Below, piece by piece: positions 21,503 through 31,686 of a stretch of DNA of 64,000 nt (position 1 is the first letter of the stretch; every line of letters begins with the position of its first letter). Both the position numbers and the translations under genes were made by a program. Source of the stretch: Stentor roeselii (Eukaryota; Ciliophora; Heterotrichea; Heterotrichida; Stentoridae); contig RSEH01000039.1 of NCBI GenBank assembly GCA_006503475.1, positions 1-64,000 of the forward strand, read 5' to 3'. The notes under the pieces were generated by a model that saw nothing but the letters and a program-made list of their open reading frames with translations, was not told the origin of the DNA and ran no database searches.

Positions 21503-22438
21503 ATGGAAATTGATAAATCTTTTGAAGCTACTTTCCATGGAAAAACTTTTGAAATCAACTTGTCTGTCACTTTCAATGCAGTTATTTTAGCTGTTAGAGA
21601 AAAAAACTCAGGAAACCAATGGCGAGGGGCTTTTTCATCACAGAATATCGAGGAAATGACGGGAAAAACTGGAAATTTCAAAAAATTTCAAGTTTTCTGT
21701 AAAATGCTTTTATCCGGGCTGGAAAAAACGACCCAAAGTGTGATAATCGACCTGATCACGAAGGAAGAACTGAATAAATTAAGAAGTGAAGTAAAGGCTT
21801 CGAAAGATAATAAACTTTTGATGATCTTGACTTATGTTGTTGAATTCGACAAGGTCCAATACCCTCTTCAACTTCAGCCTACTTCAACTTCATTCAGAAA
21901 AAGCCAGTCTTCGGAACTAGAAGAGATTAAATCACAATTGGCTGAGTTAAGGACTGTCAAGCAGGAAAAGGACATCATGGAAAAAAGACTGGAAAATATG
22001 ATCAGTGAAAGAGATCAAGAAATCTTTTACCTTACAAAGGAAAAACAAGGACTTCAGGGAGAATTGGATAAGATTAAGAAGCAGATGGATGTTATCATTG
22101 AACAACTCGAAAGTCAGGCTGATTTAAGCATGAGTAAACATGAAAAAAAGGAGGAAGAGTTCAGGAAAGTCAAGGAAAAAATGGAAAATGAAATTGAAAG
22201 GTATAGAAGAGATGTAAGGACTTTAAGAGAAGAAAGCAAAAAAGATAAAATCAGGATTTTGCAACTTGAAAATGAACTAAAAACTCTTTTTCAAAATTCA
22301 AGACAACATCGACCAAAGTCAATCTCAGGAAGTTCAAACTCCTTACAAAGAAGTTCTTTCGTTTATAAAGAAAACGATGAACTGAACCAAAAACTGTCAA
22401 CATTAAAACTTCTTCTAGAAAGAGCGAAAGACTCTTAA
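21503..22438 (+). CDS. CCDC61: CCDC61/VFL3 basal-body protein
   Basis: Protein of 311 residues. Residues 1-135 form a globular head with QWRGAFSSQNIEEMTGKTGN and YVVEFDKVQYPLQL. These match the conserved head of CCDC61/VFL3 (QWRGEF, LTHKTGNFKQF, YSVEFDRIHYPLPL), which is a SAS-6/XRCC4-like fold. A coiled coil from about 145 to 270 follows, then a Ser-rich tail (RPKSISGSSNSLQRSS) and a last short helix. The family controls assembly and orientation of basal-body rootlets and centriole-linked fibres, which matters in a cell with large ordered ciliary rows. It is shorter than the human protein. It lies tail-to-tail with a kinesin gene, 10 nt away. Confidence 0.8.
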   Translation: MEIDKSFEATFHGKTFEINLSVTFNAVILAVREKNSGNQWRGAFSSQNIEEMTGKTGNFKKFQVFCKMLLSGLEKTTQSVIIDLITKEELNKLRSEVKASKDNKLLMILTYVVEFDKVQYPLQLQPTSTSFRKSQSSELEEIKSQLAELRTVKQEKDIMEKRLENMISERDQEIFYLTKEKQGLQGELDKIKKQMDVIIEQLESQADLSMSKHEKKEEEFRKVKEKMENEIERYRRDVRTLREESKKDKIRILQLENELKTLFQNSRQHRPKSISGSSNSLQRSSFVYKENDELNQKLSTLKLLLERAKDS

Positions 22439-22448
22439 TTTAGTTAAA

Positions 22449-24437
22449 TTAATCGTTTTGGATATCAATGTTGAGACTATAAGGACAGAGAATATTTACA
22501 CCCCGGGCCAAAGACCCTCCTTTTATCATTTTTTTTATTTTCGGGTGATCTTTGACGATATTTTTATCTTCTTTATTCACTTGTTCAAGTTTATATTTAA
22601 TATGATTAACTTGCTCAGCAGCTTTTTTCAAATTTTTTTCAAGATGAGTGATTCTCTCATTTTTTCTTTGAGATTTTTTTTCATAGACCAGAAGGTCATT
22701 CTTCATGCTTGAGCACTTGTTGGACATTACTTGATACATCAGGTTCAGTTGTTCTAAATTTTTTTCTAAGCTTTTTACTTTGAAGGACTCTGACTGATTT
22801 AGAGAAAGAATTTCTTGAAGTGTTTCTTTGGTCACCAGGACTTTTTCAGGGTCTTTCTGGCAGGTTTCAAAGGTTTCCAGGGTGAATTTGAAGGAATTAC
22901 TGATTTTTTCTTTACTTTCTAAAAGATTTTCATTTTTTTCTGATTGTTTTGAGAAAAGGGTTTCGAGTTTCTTGATAGTTTCCTCGAAAGTCTTTGAGTT
23001 CTGTTCAAGTTCTTCGATTTTAAACCGACTCATCACGAGACTATCATTGAGTTCCATGATTTTTTCCTGATACTCCTCAACAAGACTATTCAAATGACAG
23101 ACTTTTCCATTCAAATTATCATTTTCCTTGAGTAGTTCATTATTCCTCATCTTCAAATTCCTTACTTCCTCCTCAAGTGGCAGTAGTCGATCCTTAAAAA
23201 ACCCTTCATCAATAATTTCTTTCTGTTCAGGTTCTTCCTTAAAAAACCCTTCCTTTAAAATATCTTCATCCTGAGTAAATTCAACAATTTTTTCCTGAAG
23301 CCACTTGATTTTCAGGTCTTTTCTCCGAATGCCTTCATTAGCATTGTTAAGCATTAACTTCAATTCAGCCAGTGAAAGTTCTTTATTAACAACAGGTTTA
23401 TTTTTAACAGCTTTTGCCCGAAGTCCAAATCTCAAAGTACTGACAGTTTCATTTTCATTACTAAAAGCAGAAGAAACAGTTACAATAAGAGAAGTCTTCG
23501 AATTTCCTCCTAAACTTTCACTGAGAACCCTTGTAAGTTTCGAGTCTCGATAAGGCACATGTGCAGATTTTCCATCAGTGAGTGCAGAGATGACATTTCC
23601 AAGAGCTGAAAGTGATTTATTGATATTCTTGGTCTCATCTAGTCTCTTCCCTTCAGCTGCTGACTTTGCGAGTTTCTCACTTCCAGCCAAGTCAACTAAA
23701 AAAAGTTTTCCAGTCTTCACCGACAAGTCAAGAGTATTATGCTGAGAAATAGTGACTAAAAACATGGCATGTGACCTTGAACTTTCCTCATTCATCAAAG
23801 TCCCAGCGACTTCCCTTTGTTTATTCCCAGCTCTTAACAAGTTCAGCACTTCTTTTTCACTTGCCACGTAAAATTCGCTGAGGTCTCTAATGAAAACTCC
23901 ACGTGTCTTATCTTCAGATATTTTTAAATTCTGCTTGGGACTAAGCAAGTCTCGAATTTTTTCAAGATAAAGTTCACAAAAGCTGACTTTTACTGAAAAT
24001 TCAAGAAATTGGTCAGATTCTTGAATTTCTTCAAAAATCGTCTTCGAAATTCGAGGAATCAAGCCTTTTGAACTCGGGTCTGAAATGTCAGGACCGATCA
24101 TTGTGAAGGTCTTGCCTGAAGAGGTTTGGCCGTAAGCGAGGACTGTGCCGTTGAAACCGAGAAGAAGAGATTTCACGATTGGAAGGCCGATGGAGTCGAA
24201 GACTTGCTTTTGACTTGAGGATGGTCCGAAGATCTGGTCGAATGGGTAGATTGAATCGGGAGATGACTTCAGGTGTAAAGACTTTTGACTCTTGTGGATC
24301 TCGACTGATGGCAAATCACTTGAAAGCATTGGCTTTACTCGACAGACTACTTGAATGTTTTTGTGAGAGTCTGGATCTTCGAGGGTTTTTGAACGGAGAA
24401 TTGGAGACTTTTGGAAATTAGTCGTTTGGTCCGCCAT
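22449..24437 (-). CDS. Kinesin, N-terminal motor, kinesin-1-like
   Basis: Protein of 662 residues. The motor spans about 28-350, with P-loop GQTSSGKT at 103-110, switch I NEESSRSHAMF, switch II LVDLAGSE and the tubulin-binding YRDSKLTRVLSESLGGNSKT. A neck and coiled coil run to about 620, and a short basic tail follows. Nucleotide-binding residues are complete, so it should be an active plus-end motor. Order and spacing resemble kinesin heavy chain (kinesin-1), but the stalk is short and no light-chain-binding repeat is recognisable, so subfamily assignment is tentative. The start is the only ATG ahead of the motor. Confidence 0.85.
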   Translation of the reverse strand: MADQTTNFQKSPILRSKTLEDPDSHKNIQVVCRVKPMLSSDLPSVEIHKSQKSLHLKSSPDSIYPFDQIFGPSSSQKQVFDSIGLPIVKSLLLGFNGTVLAYGQTSSGKTFTMIGPDISDPSSKGLIPRISKTIFEEIQESDQFLEFSVKVSFCELYLEKIRDLLSPKQNLKISEDKTRGVFIRDLSEFYVASEKEVLNLLRAGNKQREVAGTLMNEESSRSHAMFLVTISQHNTLDLSVKTGKLFLVDLAGSEKLAKSAAEGKRLDETKNINKSLSALGNVISALTDGKSAHVPYRDSKLTRVLSESLGGNSKTSLIVTVSSAFSNENETVSTLRFGLRAKAVKNKPVVNKELSLAELKLMLNNANEGIRRKDLKIKWLQEKIVEFTQDEDILKEGFFKEEPEQKEIIDEGFFKDRLLPLEEEVRNLKMRNNELLKENDNLNGKVCHLNSLVEEYQEKIMELNDSLVMSRFKIEELEQNSKTFEETIKKLETLFSKQSEKNENLLESKEKISNSFKFTLETFETCQKDPEKVLVTKETLQEILSLNQSESFKVKSLEKNLEQLNLMYQVMSNKCSSMKNDLLVYEKKSQRKNERITHLEKNLKKAAEQVNHIKYKLEQVNKEDKNIVKDHPKIKKMIKGGSLARGVNILCPYSLNIDIQND

Positions 24438-24562
24438 TGGATTTGTAATTTGAATAATATGAATTAACTGGGATTGGGTTTTCTATTAGGAGTAGACTCA
24501 GTTCTTAAATAGATGAAACACAAAACTTAATATTAGAGTGAATTAAAATGAATTAAGCGAAT

Positions 24563-25756
24563 CTACTTCTTAGGTTTACTCGCAGAGTAGTTCAATCTCG
24601 ATGGGTTAAATTTGACAGTTTTTATTTCAATACAGTTTTTTTTCATATCCTTTTTCCTGAAGTGTTCTTCAATGATTTTATTATTAGTGATGCTGATGAT
24701 ATACTGCCCTTTCCAATACTTGACCATATTAAGAGAACTGAGTGTTTCCATCACATCATTAGGTGCAATAGCAGTTTCTTCCGTGATTTCCTTCAAACTT
24801 AAGTTTCCCTTTTCTCGAATAAGGCTTAAAATAGTGTCCGTCCAGTAAGACTTATAAGAAACTCTTCCTAAGTCACTCAAGGGTCTTTCAGGGGTCCCAA
24901 TTTTTTTTTCTCTTTTGCTTAACTCGTAGCTTAGAGCGATTAAAAACCTGCCGTATCCTTTTTGTTGATATGGAGGAAGAGTTAATATGCAGGCTAAGTT
25001 GTACTCGTCGTTTCCGATTTCCTTTGAAAAATAACCGACTACTCTTGAAAACTTTCCTGAGTCCTCTGTTAGTACGTAAAATTTGAAAGGAGGAACATAA
25101 TAATACAAAGTCTTATGATCCAAAAACAACTTCGCCAACAAGCAAAAATTCTGACAATAAAGTTTATGTTCAGCCCCCATGATTTCAAATACCGAGATAG
25201 ATTTAACCTTGGGTAAATCAACCTTATCCCTATAAATCAATTTTCCCTGAGGTCTTGTATAAGGACATTTTTTCACATGTTCTTTATAAGTGCCTCCATG
25301 TCTCATATACTTAAGACAGAATTCACAAACATAAAGAGTAGGAATATGCGGATATTTGTAAAGATAAGGCGAGTAATACCAAGGTTTGATTTCAAATCTT
25401 CCTAAAACCACTCTATCAACATTCCTAACCTTCGTATTTTCTTCATGGTCTTTTTCACACTGTGTGATATTCGGATTTTCCAGTTCATCACAAACTTCAG
25501 GGTTCTGGTCTTCCCTTTGTCTTTTATGAAACCTTGTAAGTATCGACTTCTTCTTCTCCTCACTATCAGGCGGCATGATGGAGATTCGACTTTCACTGAC
25601 CCAGGCATCAAGTCTTTTATTGAATCCAAAATAATGGACATAAAACTCCTTCGGCGAGTCCCTTTCATGAATGATTTCTCCAGGGTCTAATTAAAATATA
25701 CAGATATTTCCGTCAGTCCACTGACATAAGACCTTCGAGCCAACTTTGATATCCAT
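24563..25756 (-). CDS. MYST-family histone acetyltransferase (Esa1/Tip60-like)
   Basis: Two exons joined by a 15-nt intron at 25687-25701. Exon 1 starts ATG at 25756. With the beginning of exon 2 it forms a Tudor-knot chromo-barrel (KVLCQWTDGNIYPGEI, then FYVHYFGFNKRLDAWV), which a single-ORF reading would miss. A basic linker leads to the MYST zinc finger (YVCEFCLKYM, HVKKCPYTRP). The acetyl-CoA fold follows with LACILTLPPYQQKGYGRFL, the Q/RxxGxG-type signature. The catalytic Glu is in the usual place in the LSDLGRVSYKSYW stretch. The chromo-barrel, zinc finger and MYST order is that of Esa1, Tip60 and MOF, which acetylate histone H4. Total about 392 residues. Confidence 0.85.
25687..25701 (-). 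other. 15-nt intron
   Basis: On the minus strand it reads gtatattttaattag, with GT, AG and A at position 10. It splits the Tudor-knot domain of the acetyltransferase after Asn-Ile. Confidence 0.85.
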
Positions 25757-25766
25757 TTATTTTAGA

Positions 25767-27440
25767 TTACTCAGCCCGAGTGCCTTGAAGCATTTTCAAA
25801 AGCACGTCTTTCGAGTACTTCAAACGTTTTACCAGGTCTCGGTCTCCTAGTTCTAAAGCGTTGTTCATCGGGTGAGAAGAGCATTCACCGTCTTTTTTTA
25901 TGTAAACTACTGACTTGCTGATGTTTGAAAAAATCAACTCACTACGGTCGTTGAAACAGACTTGGATTATTTTGTTGCTTAGGCGGAATAATACTGCGTG
26001 AGGTGTCCGGATCCAACTTTTCAGGTAAAAATTTTGGTCTTCTACACTTGATAGTGACTTTATGCCTAGATGTTTACGGAATAATTGAGTTAACATCACT
26101 TTTTTGTAGAGCTCTTGAGGGTAACTGTCGATTGAAAACTCTAGGTTGTTCTCGCCTTCACGTGATATGTTGATGTAAATCATTTTAGTGTAGGTTAGGT
26201 TTGAGATTATTTTTGTCTTGTCGTTGAAGAGGACTCCTAGCCAGTTGGTGGATAGAAGGTAACCTAAACCGTATTTGTTTGTGTAGTCGATCCAACTTTT
26301 TACCCAGACTTGTGGCCCATTATCAAGAGTTTGTACAAAAGCACTATAAAAAGGAACCCCTTTAGTCTCAGAATACAAAGGTCGTTCAGGGTCCCTAGAA
26401 TGCGGTCTTTCACTTCGAGGAGAAGGAGTACTGGGCTGACTGACATTATCCAGAGTAGACGACCTAACAATAGAAGGTTCCTTGGCATGTTTCCTTCCCC
26501 TAGACTCAAACTGTTTGACATACCCTTGACTTGGAGGAATAGCAAGTACACAATTAGGCAAAAGCTTAGGAATAATATTCCTAGTAAAAAAGTCACTTGA
26601 CAAAATCTCATCAAAAGTAGGTCTTTTCGTATAATCCAAATTCAAAATCACAGTAATAAGCGCTTTGGCCTCAGGTGTAATTGCGATATTTTCAGGAAAA
26701 GTATACAAGTTAAGTTTAATCCTTCTATAAGTCATCTTCACATCGCCAGTCTCAAAAGGTGGCTTTCCAACCAACAAAGTATACAAAAGCACTCCAAAGC
26801 TCCAAACATCACATTCATAAGAATGTCCGAATTTTCCATCAAGTATTTCAGGAGCCATATAATTAGGAGTTCCACAAATAGTCCTCTTCCTTTCACCGTC
26901 ATATTCCAATTTCGCCGCAAGTCCAAAATCACCTAATTTGACTTCCATGCTTTCAGATATCAAAATATTTGCAAGTTTTATATCTCGATGAATGACTCGG
27001 TGACCATGCAAGTACTTCATGGCTTGAATCAGTTGAAACAAATAACACTGAGCCTCCAGTTCAGTGATTCGCTTTCGGCGACGAATCAAGTCGCTGAGGG
27101 TCTGGTTCGTGCAAAGTTCGACCAAGATGTAAAGATGGTCTTCGTCTTCGAAGTAATTGCAAAACTGAACAATGTTCGAGTGATGAAGAGTTCTATGCAC
27201 TTTTATCTCACTCATTAACTTTTGACGTGCACGGTTTTTTAGTAAGTAACTCTTGGAAATTACTTTTCCTGCAAATTGCTCGTTGGTTTCTGAACAGGTC
27301 ATCTTGTAGACTTTGGCGAAGGCTCCTTTGCCCAGGAGAAATCCTTTTGTGTAGTGCTTGAATGTTGGCTCGCCGTTTGGTTTTTGGATCTTTTCTATTA
27401 TCACTTTAGGAAGGTTCTCTGTGCTGGAGTCTTTATTCAT
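25767..27440 (-). CDS. PLK: Polo-like kinase
   Basis: Protein of 557 residues. The kinase domain is at about 28-285, with glycine loop LGKGAFAKVY, catalytic HRDIKLANIL, DFGLAAKL and the activation segment RKRTICGTPNYMAPEIL with its Thr. After a Ser/Pro-rich linker there are two polo boxes, roughly 375-455 and 470-545. The first contains WVKSWIDYTNKYGLGYLLS, typical of PLK1-type polo boxes. All catalytic residues are present. Polo kinases regulate mitosis, centriole and basal-body duplication, and cytokinesis. The stop lies 10 nt before the start of the MYST gene on the same strand. Confidence 0.9.
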   Translation of the reverse strand: MNKDSSTENLPKVIIEKIQKPNGEPTFKHYTKGFLLGKGAFAKVYKMTCSETNEQFAGKVISKSYLLKNRARQKLMSEIKVHRTLHHSNIVQFCNYFEDEDHLYILVELCTNQTLSDLIRRRKRITELEAQCYLFQLIQAMKYLHGHRVIHRDIKLANILISESMEVKLGDFGLAAKLEYDGERKRTICGTPNYMAPEILDGKFGHSYECDVWSFGVLLYTLLVGKPPFETGDVKMTYRRIKLNLYTFPENIAITPEAKALITVILNLDYTKRPTFDEILSSDFFTRNIIPKLLPNCVLAIPPSQGYVKQFESRGRKHAKEPSIVRSSTLDNVSQPSTPSPRSERPHSRDPERPLYSETKGVPFYSAFVQTLDNGPQVWVKSWIDYTNKYGLGYLLSTNWLGVLFNDKTKIISNLTYTKMIYINISREGENNLEFSIDSYPQELYKKVMLTQLFRKHLGIKSLSSVEDQNFYLKSWIRTPHAVLFRLSNKIIQVCFNDRSELIFSNISKSVVYIKKDGECSSHPMNNALELGDRDLVKRLKYSKDVLLKMLQGTRAE

Positions 27441-27701
27441 TTTTATCTTGTGAGACTTGACATGTTATTTTTAGATGTTTTTGATGGTGGTGAGAGAGTG
27501 GATTTGAATAAATTTTTAGCGACAGGTTTATTTAATATTGTTTTAGGGATTTTAACTGGAAATTTTTATTAGTGATGTAGGGCTGATTGGAAAATGAGGA
27601 ATTTGATGAGTGGAGGTTAGTTTTAGAATTGTTTTGTTTAGGATAATTTTATGATGTTTCTAGAAATTCTAATTATTTTGAGTTTTTGATTATTATCTAT
27701 A

Positions 27702-29609
27702 ATGAGTGAACTGACATGCTCGATTTGTACTGAATTTTATGATCTAGGGGAGCATATTCCTATGATAGCTCCGTGTGTTATTCATACTTTTTGCAAAAAA
27801 TGCATAGAAACTGAATTCATAGAGAATAATTCTTTCACATGCCCCACCCACAACAAAATATTTCAAGAGTCCATCTCTGGATACCAACAATGCAAAGACT
27901 TGATAGAGATGATTACTGATAACCAGATCCACTGTTACTTCGACCAAAATCCTCCAGTTATTTTCAGCATCTCTCAAGAAAAAGCTCTATGCCAAGACCA
28001 TTTAGAAAAAGAATCAGCAAAAAATGCAGAAGTTCAAAACATAATAATTTTAAGAGACAACATCATTCACATCCTGTTAAAAACCTTTAAGATAAAGAAG
28101 TCCAAATTAAGCTTCGAGATGAAAAGAATCTTCGCTATTCTCCTCAGCAAGAAAAAGCTTCAAATAAAGCTTAACTACTTAAACGCTATAAAAGCTTATA
28201 AAATTGAAAGTTTAGATCTAGTTCTAAACAGTCAAATCAACAAAAATTTCGAGTTAAACCCTTCAAATTTTCAGATTATGTACCGACATGAAATGCTGAA
28301 AACAAGAGAGTCCTGGGACTCGTTTATAATTGAAACTTTTACATCTATCAGAAGTCAACCCATCTGGTATTTCACAAATGTGATGAAAAATATGTACTCT
28401 AGAAATACAGCTGACTTCAGAAATTTAATTGAAATTGAATATATGAAAGCAAACCTCATTCATCAAATCACTGATATCAGCTGCCCTATCTGTGGAAAAG
28501 GCTTTCAACTAGGCGCGAGATATCCTCGGAGATCATTTAATTGCGGGCATATTGTTTGTTATACTTGCAGTTTAAACAACAGAAACTGCGGGTACTGCAA
28601 TATTGAATTCGGAAAACTAGATCCTCTCGTTGAAGAAGACCTTTTTCAAGACGTGACTTGCAAAGTCTGCATGAAAGAAAATCCGATTTCCTTTGAAAAC
28701 CTGCCATATCACAGCTTCTGTGACTGTATTTACTGTGAAACCTGCATAAAAAGAGACTATTTAACTCACTGTAAAGTTTGCTTGAAATTTTCTGCTTTGC
28801 CAACTGAAAACATGTTTAAAGTTTCAAAAAAAACATTAATTCGAAGTCATTACATGAGTTCAAATATCCTCTGCATGATATGCAATAAAAACAACTCAAT
28901 ATTCTTCTCTAAAAAGAACCTGAATCTTCTTTGCAATCAATGTTTTCGAAAGTTTCCAGTTCCCGAAAGATTAAGTCTCGAATGTCAAAGACTCGACATG
29001 ATGAGTTCTTTAGAAAAATACATCCAAGAGACCTTTAGAAGTACTTTCGAGCAACACTACCCAAACTTTACCTATTCTTCGATAAACCAAAAAATTGTGA
29101 TAATCCTTCAACATTTGAACAAAAAGTTCAAATGGGATTGCCCGGGTTACAATTTTTCTAATATCCGAATATTCAGAAGGTTCAACACGACCTACCCAGT
29201 GAGTAGTAAAGACCGAAGGGCTTTAAAAGTATCTCAAGGCGAAAGGTTCGAAGTCCTTGTGAATACAAATCGAGAAGTGAAGTTAATCGGAGTGATTATT
29301 GGAGGAAGGCAGAATATCGTAGGATCTTCTATAAGTGCATCAGTGTCAATCAACGGAGAAACAACTTTCAAGGACTTTACTGGAAAAGAAGGCTTTGTTA
29401 TGAGAAATGAAGGGATACCAGGACAACGCTTTTCAATTATCTTGACTTATAACTCACCCTGCTCAGTGGCCACAGGAAAGTTCTTAAAAAATAATTCAGG
29501 AAGTTCAAGTAAAGTAACTTTCGAGTTCGAAAGACCTCCAAACTCATCTCTTCTCGACTTGTCGAGAAGTGGGCCGATCTTAGGTTTAATCTACTCAGAC
29601 GATACTTAA
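27702..29609 (+). CDS. Multi-RING/zinc-finger protein with C-terminal beta-sandwich
   Basis: Protein of 635 residues. An N-terminal RING (CSICTEFYDLG, CVIHTFCKKCIE, CPTHNKIF) is followed by a B-box-like pair (HCYFDQN, LCQDH). Near 260-300 there is a second ring (CPICGKGFQL, NCGHIVCYTC, CGYC). A third finger follows (CKVCMKEN, CIYCETC, CKVC), then a fourth pair (CMIC, CNQC) near 385. The last 150 residues are beta-rich and PHR-like (SKVTFEFE, GPILGLIYSD). RING proteins are usually E3 ubiquitin ligases, which fits, but the substrate is unknown. Two decayed relatives lie on the minus strand at 7.6-9.7 kb. The start is the first ATG after a short AT-rich leader. Confidence 0.75.
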   Translation: MSELTCSICTEFYDLGEHIPMIAPCVIHTFCKKCIETEFIENNSFTCPTHNKIFQESISGYQQCKDLIEMITDNQIHCYFDQNPPVIFSISQEKALCQDHLEKESAKNAEVQNIIILRDNIIHILLKTFKIKKSKLSFEMKRIFAILLSKKKLQIKLNYLNAIKAYKIESLDLVLNSQINKNFELNPSNFQIMYRHEMLKTRESWDSFIIETFTSIRSQPIWYFTNVMKNMYSRNTADFRNLIEIEYMKANLIHQITDISCPICGKGFQLGARYPRRSFNCGHIVCYTCSLNNRNCGYCNIEFGKLDPLVEEDLFQDVTCKVCMKENPISFENLPYHSFCDCIYCETCIKRDYLTHCKVCLKFSALPTENMFKVSKKTLIRSHYMSSNILCMICNKNNSIFFSKKNLNLLCNQCFRKFPVPERLSLECQRLDMMSSLEKYIQETFRSTFEQHYPNFTYSSINQKIVIILQHLNKKFKWDCPGYNFSNIRIFRRFNTTYPVSSKDRRALKVSQGERFEVLVNTNREVKLIGVIIGGRQNIVGSSISASVSINGETTFKDFTGKEGFVMRNEGIPGQRFSIILTYNSPCSVATGKFLKNNSGSSSKVTFEFERPPNSSLLDLSRSGPILGLIYSDDT

Positions 29610-29648
29610 TTAGCTTAAAGACTCCAGTCTAAAACGACTACCAGATAA

Positions 29649-30692
29649 ATGAATCAAAAGGTCGTTCTTCAGTCTCGCCCTCAAGACAGCATCAAGCTGA
29701 CCGACTTTCAAACCCTTTCAGAACCACTTCAAACCAGCTTGAAACTTGGAGAAGTCCTCGTCAGAGTCGAGTGGATTTCAATAGATCCAGCTCAGAGAGG
29801 TAATTAAAAATCAGTTTGGGTCTCAGGGGTTCGGTCTTACATCCCTGCAATCGCAATTGGACAAGTGATCCGCGCGATGGGCGTTGGAATCGTTCTTGCC
29901 TCTCGTAGTCCCATCATTAAAAGAGGAGAATTTGTTTCAGGGTACTTTGGATGGCAACAGTTCGCGAATGTCAGTGGGTCTGAACTTATAAAGTTACCTT
30001 CTTATGAAAATCCACAGCTTTATTTAGGAGTTCTTGGAATTTCTGGACTCACAGCGTATCTTTCTGTGTTTAATGTCGCTAGGGCTAAACCTTCGGATGT
30101 CATGGTCGTGTCTACGGCTGCTGGGTCTGTAGGCGCACTTGTTTGTCAGATGGGGAAAATGGTTGGGTGTAAAGTTTATGGAATTGTTGGATGTGATGAA
30201 AAAGGAGAATACTTGAAGAGAGAACTAGCTGTTGACGGCTTCGTGAATTATAAAAATCAGAAAAATCTTGCAGGCGCCATTCGAAAAATGTGCCCAAAAG
30301 GTGTTGATGTATTTGTTGACCATGTTGGAGGACCTATTTTAGACGCTGTTTTAGCTAATATCACCAAAGGTGCTCGTATCATTATGAGTGGAGCTATTTC
30401 AAGCTATAGTCAAAAGAAAGCTCCTCCTATTTTCAATTATGCGTAAGAATTATGAAGCGCGGCTATTTCCAAATCTGCCGAAATTCAAGGGTTTATTGTT
30501 TGGGACTTCGTGGAAATGTTTCCAGAAATCCAGGAAAAACTTCTTCAGTGGGTTAAGGAAAAAAAGTTGAAGCATAAGGAACAGGTCATTGAAGGTGTTG
30601 AAAATGCTCCGAGGGCACTTCAGATGTTGATGAATGGAGAAAACAACGGGAAAATGATTGTTCGAGTACTGCATGAAGCGCCGAAGTTATAG
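29649..30692 (+). CDS. NADP-dependent oxidoreductase, prostaglandin reductase/LTB4DH-like
   Basis: Three exons separated by 15-nt introns at 29800-29814 and 30443-30457, giving 337 residues. The N-terminus has VEWISIDPAQR, matching the 'VSVDPAMR' region of the zinc-independent MDR family. The Rossmann fold follows with VVSTAAGSVGALVCQMGKMV (the AxxGxxG dinucleotide loop) and VYGIVGCDEK. A later stretch, FVDHVGGPILDAVL, is also typical of this family. Exon 3 contains GFIVWDF and ENAPRALQMLMNGENNGKMI, the usual C-terminal signature. Family members reduce alpha,beta-unsaturated ketones and aldehydes with NADPH. No zinc ligands are visible. The gene starts 40 nt after the preceding stop. Confidence 0.85.
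29800..29814 (+). other. 15-nt intron
   Basis: The sequence is gtaattaaaaatcag. It contains TAA in the reading frame and has A at position 10. Removal joins IDPAQR to VWVSGVRSY in frame. Confidence 0.9.
30443..30457 (+). other. 15-nt intron
   Basis: The sequence is gtaagaattatgaag. Removal joins FNYA to AISKSAEIQGFIVWDF, continuing the reductase past the TAA at 30444-30446, which lies within the intron. Confidence 0.9.
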
Positions 30693-31338
30693 AATTAGGA
30701 TAAGGATTTTAATAGTTTTTTAAAATTTTGGGTTTAGATAAAATGGATAAATATCGTGTTGGATTTCTTATAGAAAGTCGATTTATTAGAAAAAGAAGAC
30801 AAGCCTCTTATCTCAAAATATTTTCATTAATTCTTTTATATGAATTAGAGAAGCTTTTTACTTTTATTAACTCCAGTTTTTTTAAAACTGAAATCCTTTG
30901 ATTACAGCGAAAAAATTTCATTTTCTTAACAAAATGTAAGCTTTTTATGTTTTCTCTACACAATAATAATAAACATCAAATCATTTATTAAGGCACATAT
31001 ATTTAAACTAAGTACCTACAAATGAAAATGGAAAACTCGACGAAATTTTGAATTTTTCATTCTTTTTTCTAAATGTTTCCAAAGCCAAGAGTCTTTTTTC
31101 ATGAAAGCCTCCAACCCTTGAACATTAAAATTGAAATCAGTTTTGATTTCCTTAATTTTTTTTCGAATCCAAAAAATCTCCCTCCAAAGGCTAAATGTTG
31201 ATAAAGCACTTTAAAAAACAACTTCAAGATAATCTCTAAATAATCCAGTGAAACCCATAGTAAAGTAGTCCATAATCAAGACCAAAAAAATGACAAAAAG
31301 CCAGTCAAACTAGGTAGATTCAAAGATAATCTAAGCAA
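30693..31338. other. AT-rich intergenic sequence between converging genes
   Basis: No open frame or repeat that I can support. It separates the 3' ends of the reductase and the zinc-finger gene. Confidence 0.5.
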
Positions 31339-31686
31339 TTAAATTAAACTACTGCCTTGACTTTCCAGCTGGATTGCGAATTGCAAAGTTTCAGCATATT
31401 TCTTTCGATGTAGTCGTTTATGCATGCAGAGTTGACTAGTTTGCCGGAATTTCTTGCCACAGAAGCTGCACTTGAAAGGCTTTAGCCCTGAATGAATGAA
31501 AGAATGCTCTCGAAGGTTTTGCTTGCTGACAAAAGTCTTTCTACAAAGATTGCAAGTATGTGAAATTTTGCCAAGATGACAAACTTCGACGTGCTTTTTC
31601 AAGTTAAATTTGCTTTTGTACTCTTTATCACATCCGTCAATTGCACAGCAAAAGACGATGAACGAGGTGATTTGATGGCCTTCCAT
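31339..31686 (-). CDS. Small C2H2 zinc-finger protein with three fingers
   Basis: Protein of 115 residues. Three consecutive C2H2 fingers are visible: CCAIDGCDKEYKSKFNLKKH, then CNLCRKTFVSKQNLREHSFI, then CSFCGKKFRQTSQLCMHKRL, with linkers of the TGEKP type modified to HSGLKPFK. All zinc ligands are present. Such proteins bind nucleic acid, and three fingers would contact about 9 bp. There is no other domain. The likely role is a transcription factor, but an RNA-binding role like that of TFIIIA fingers cannot be excluded. The start codon is followed directly by the first finger after 12 residues. Confidence 0.8.
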   Translation of the reverse strand: MEGHQITSFIVFCCAIDGCDKEYKSKFNLKKHVEVCHLGKISHTCNLCRKTFVSKQNLREHSFIHSGLKPFKCSFCGKKFRQTSQLCMHKRLHRKKYAETLQFAIQLESQGSSLI

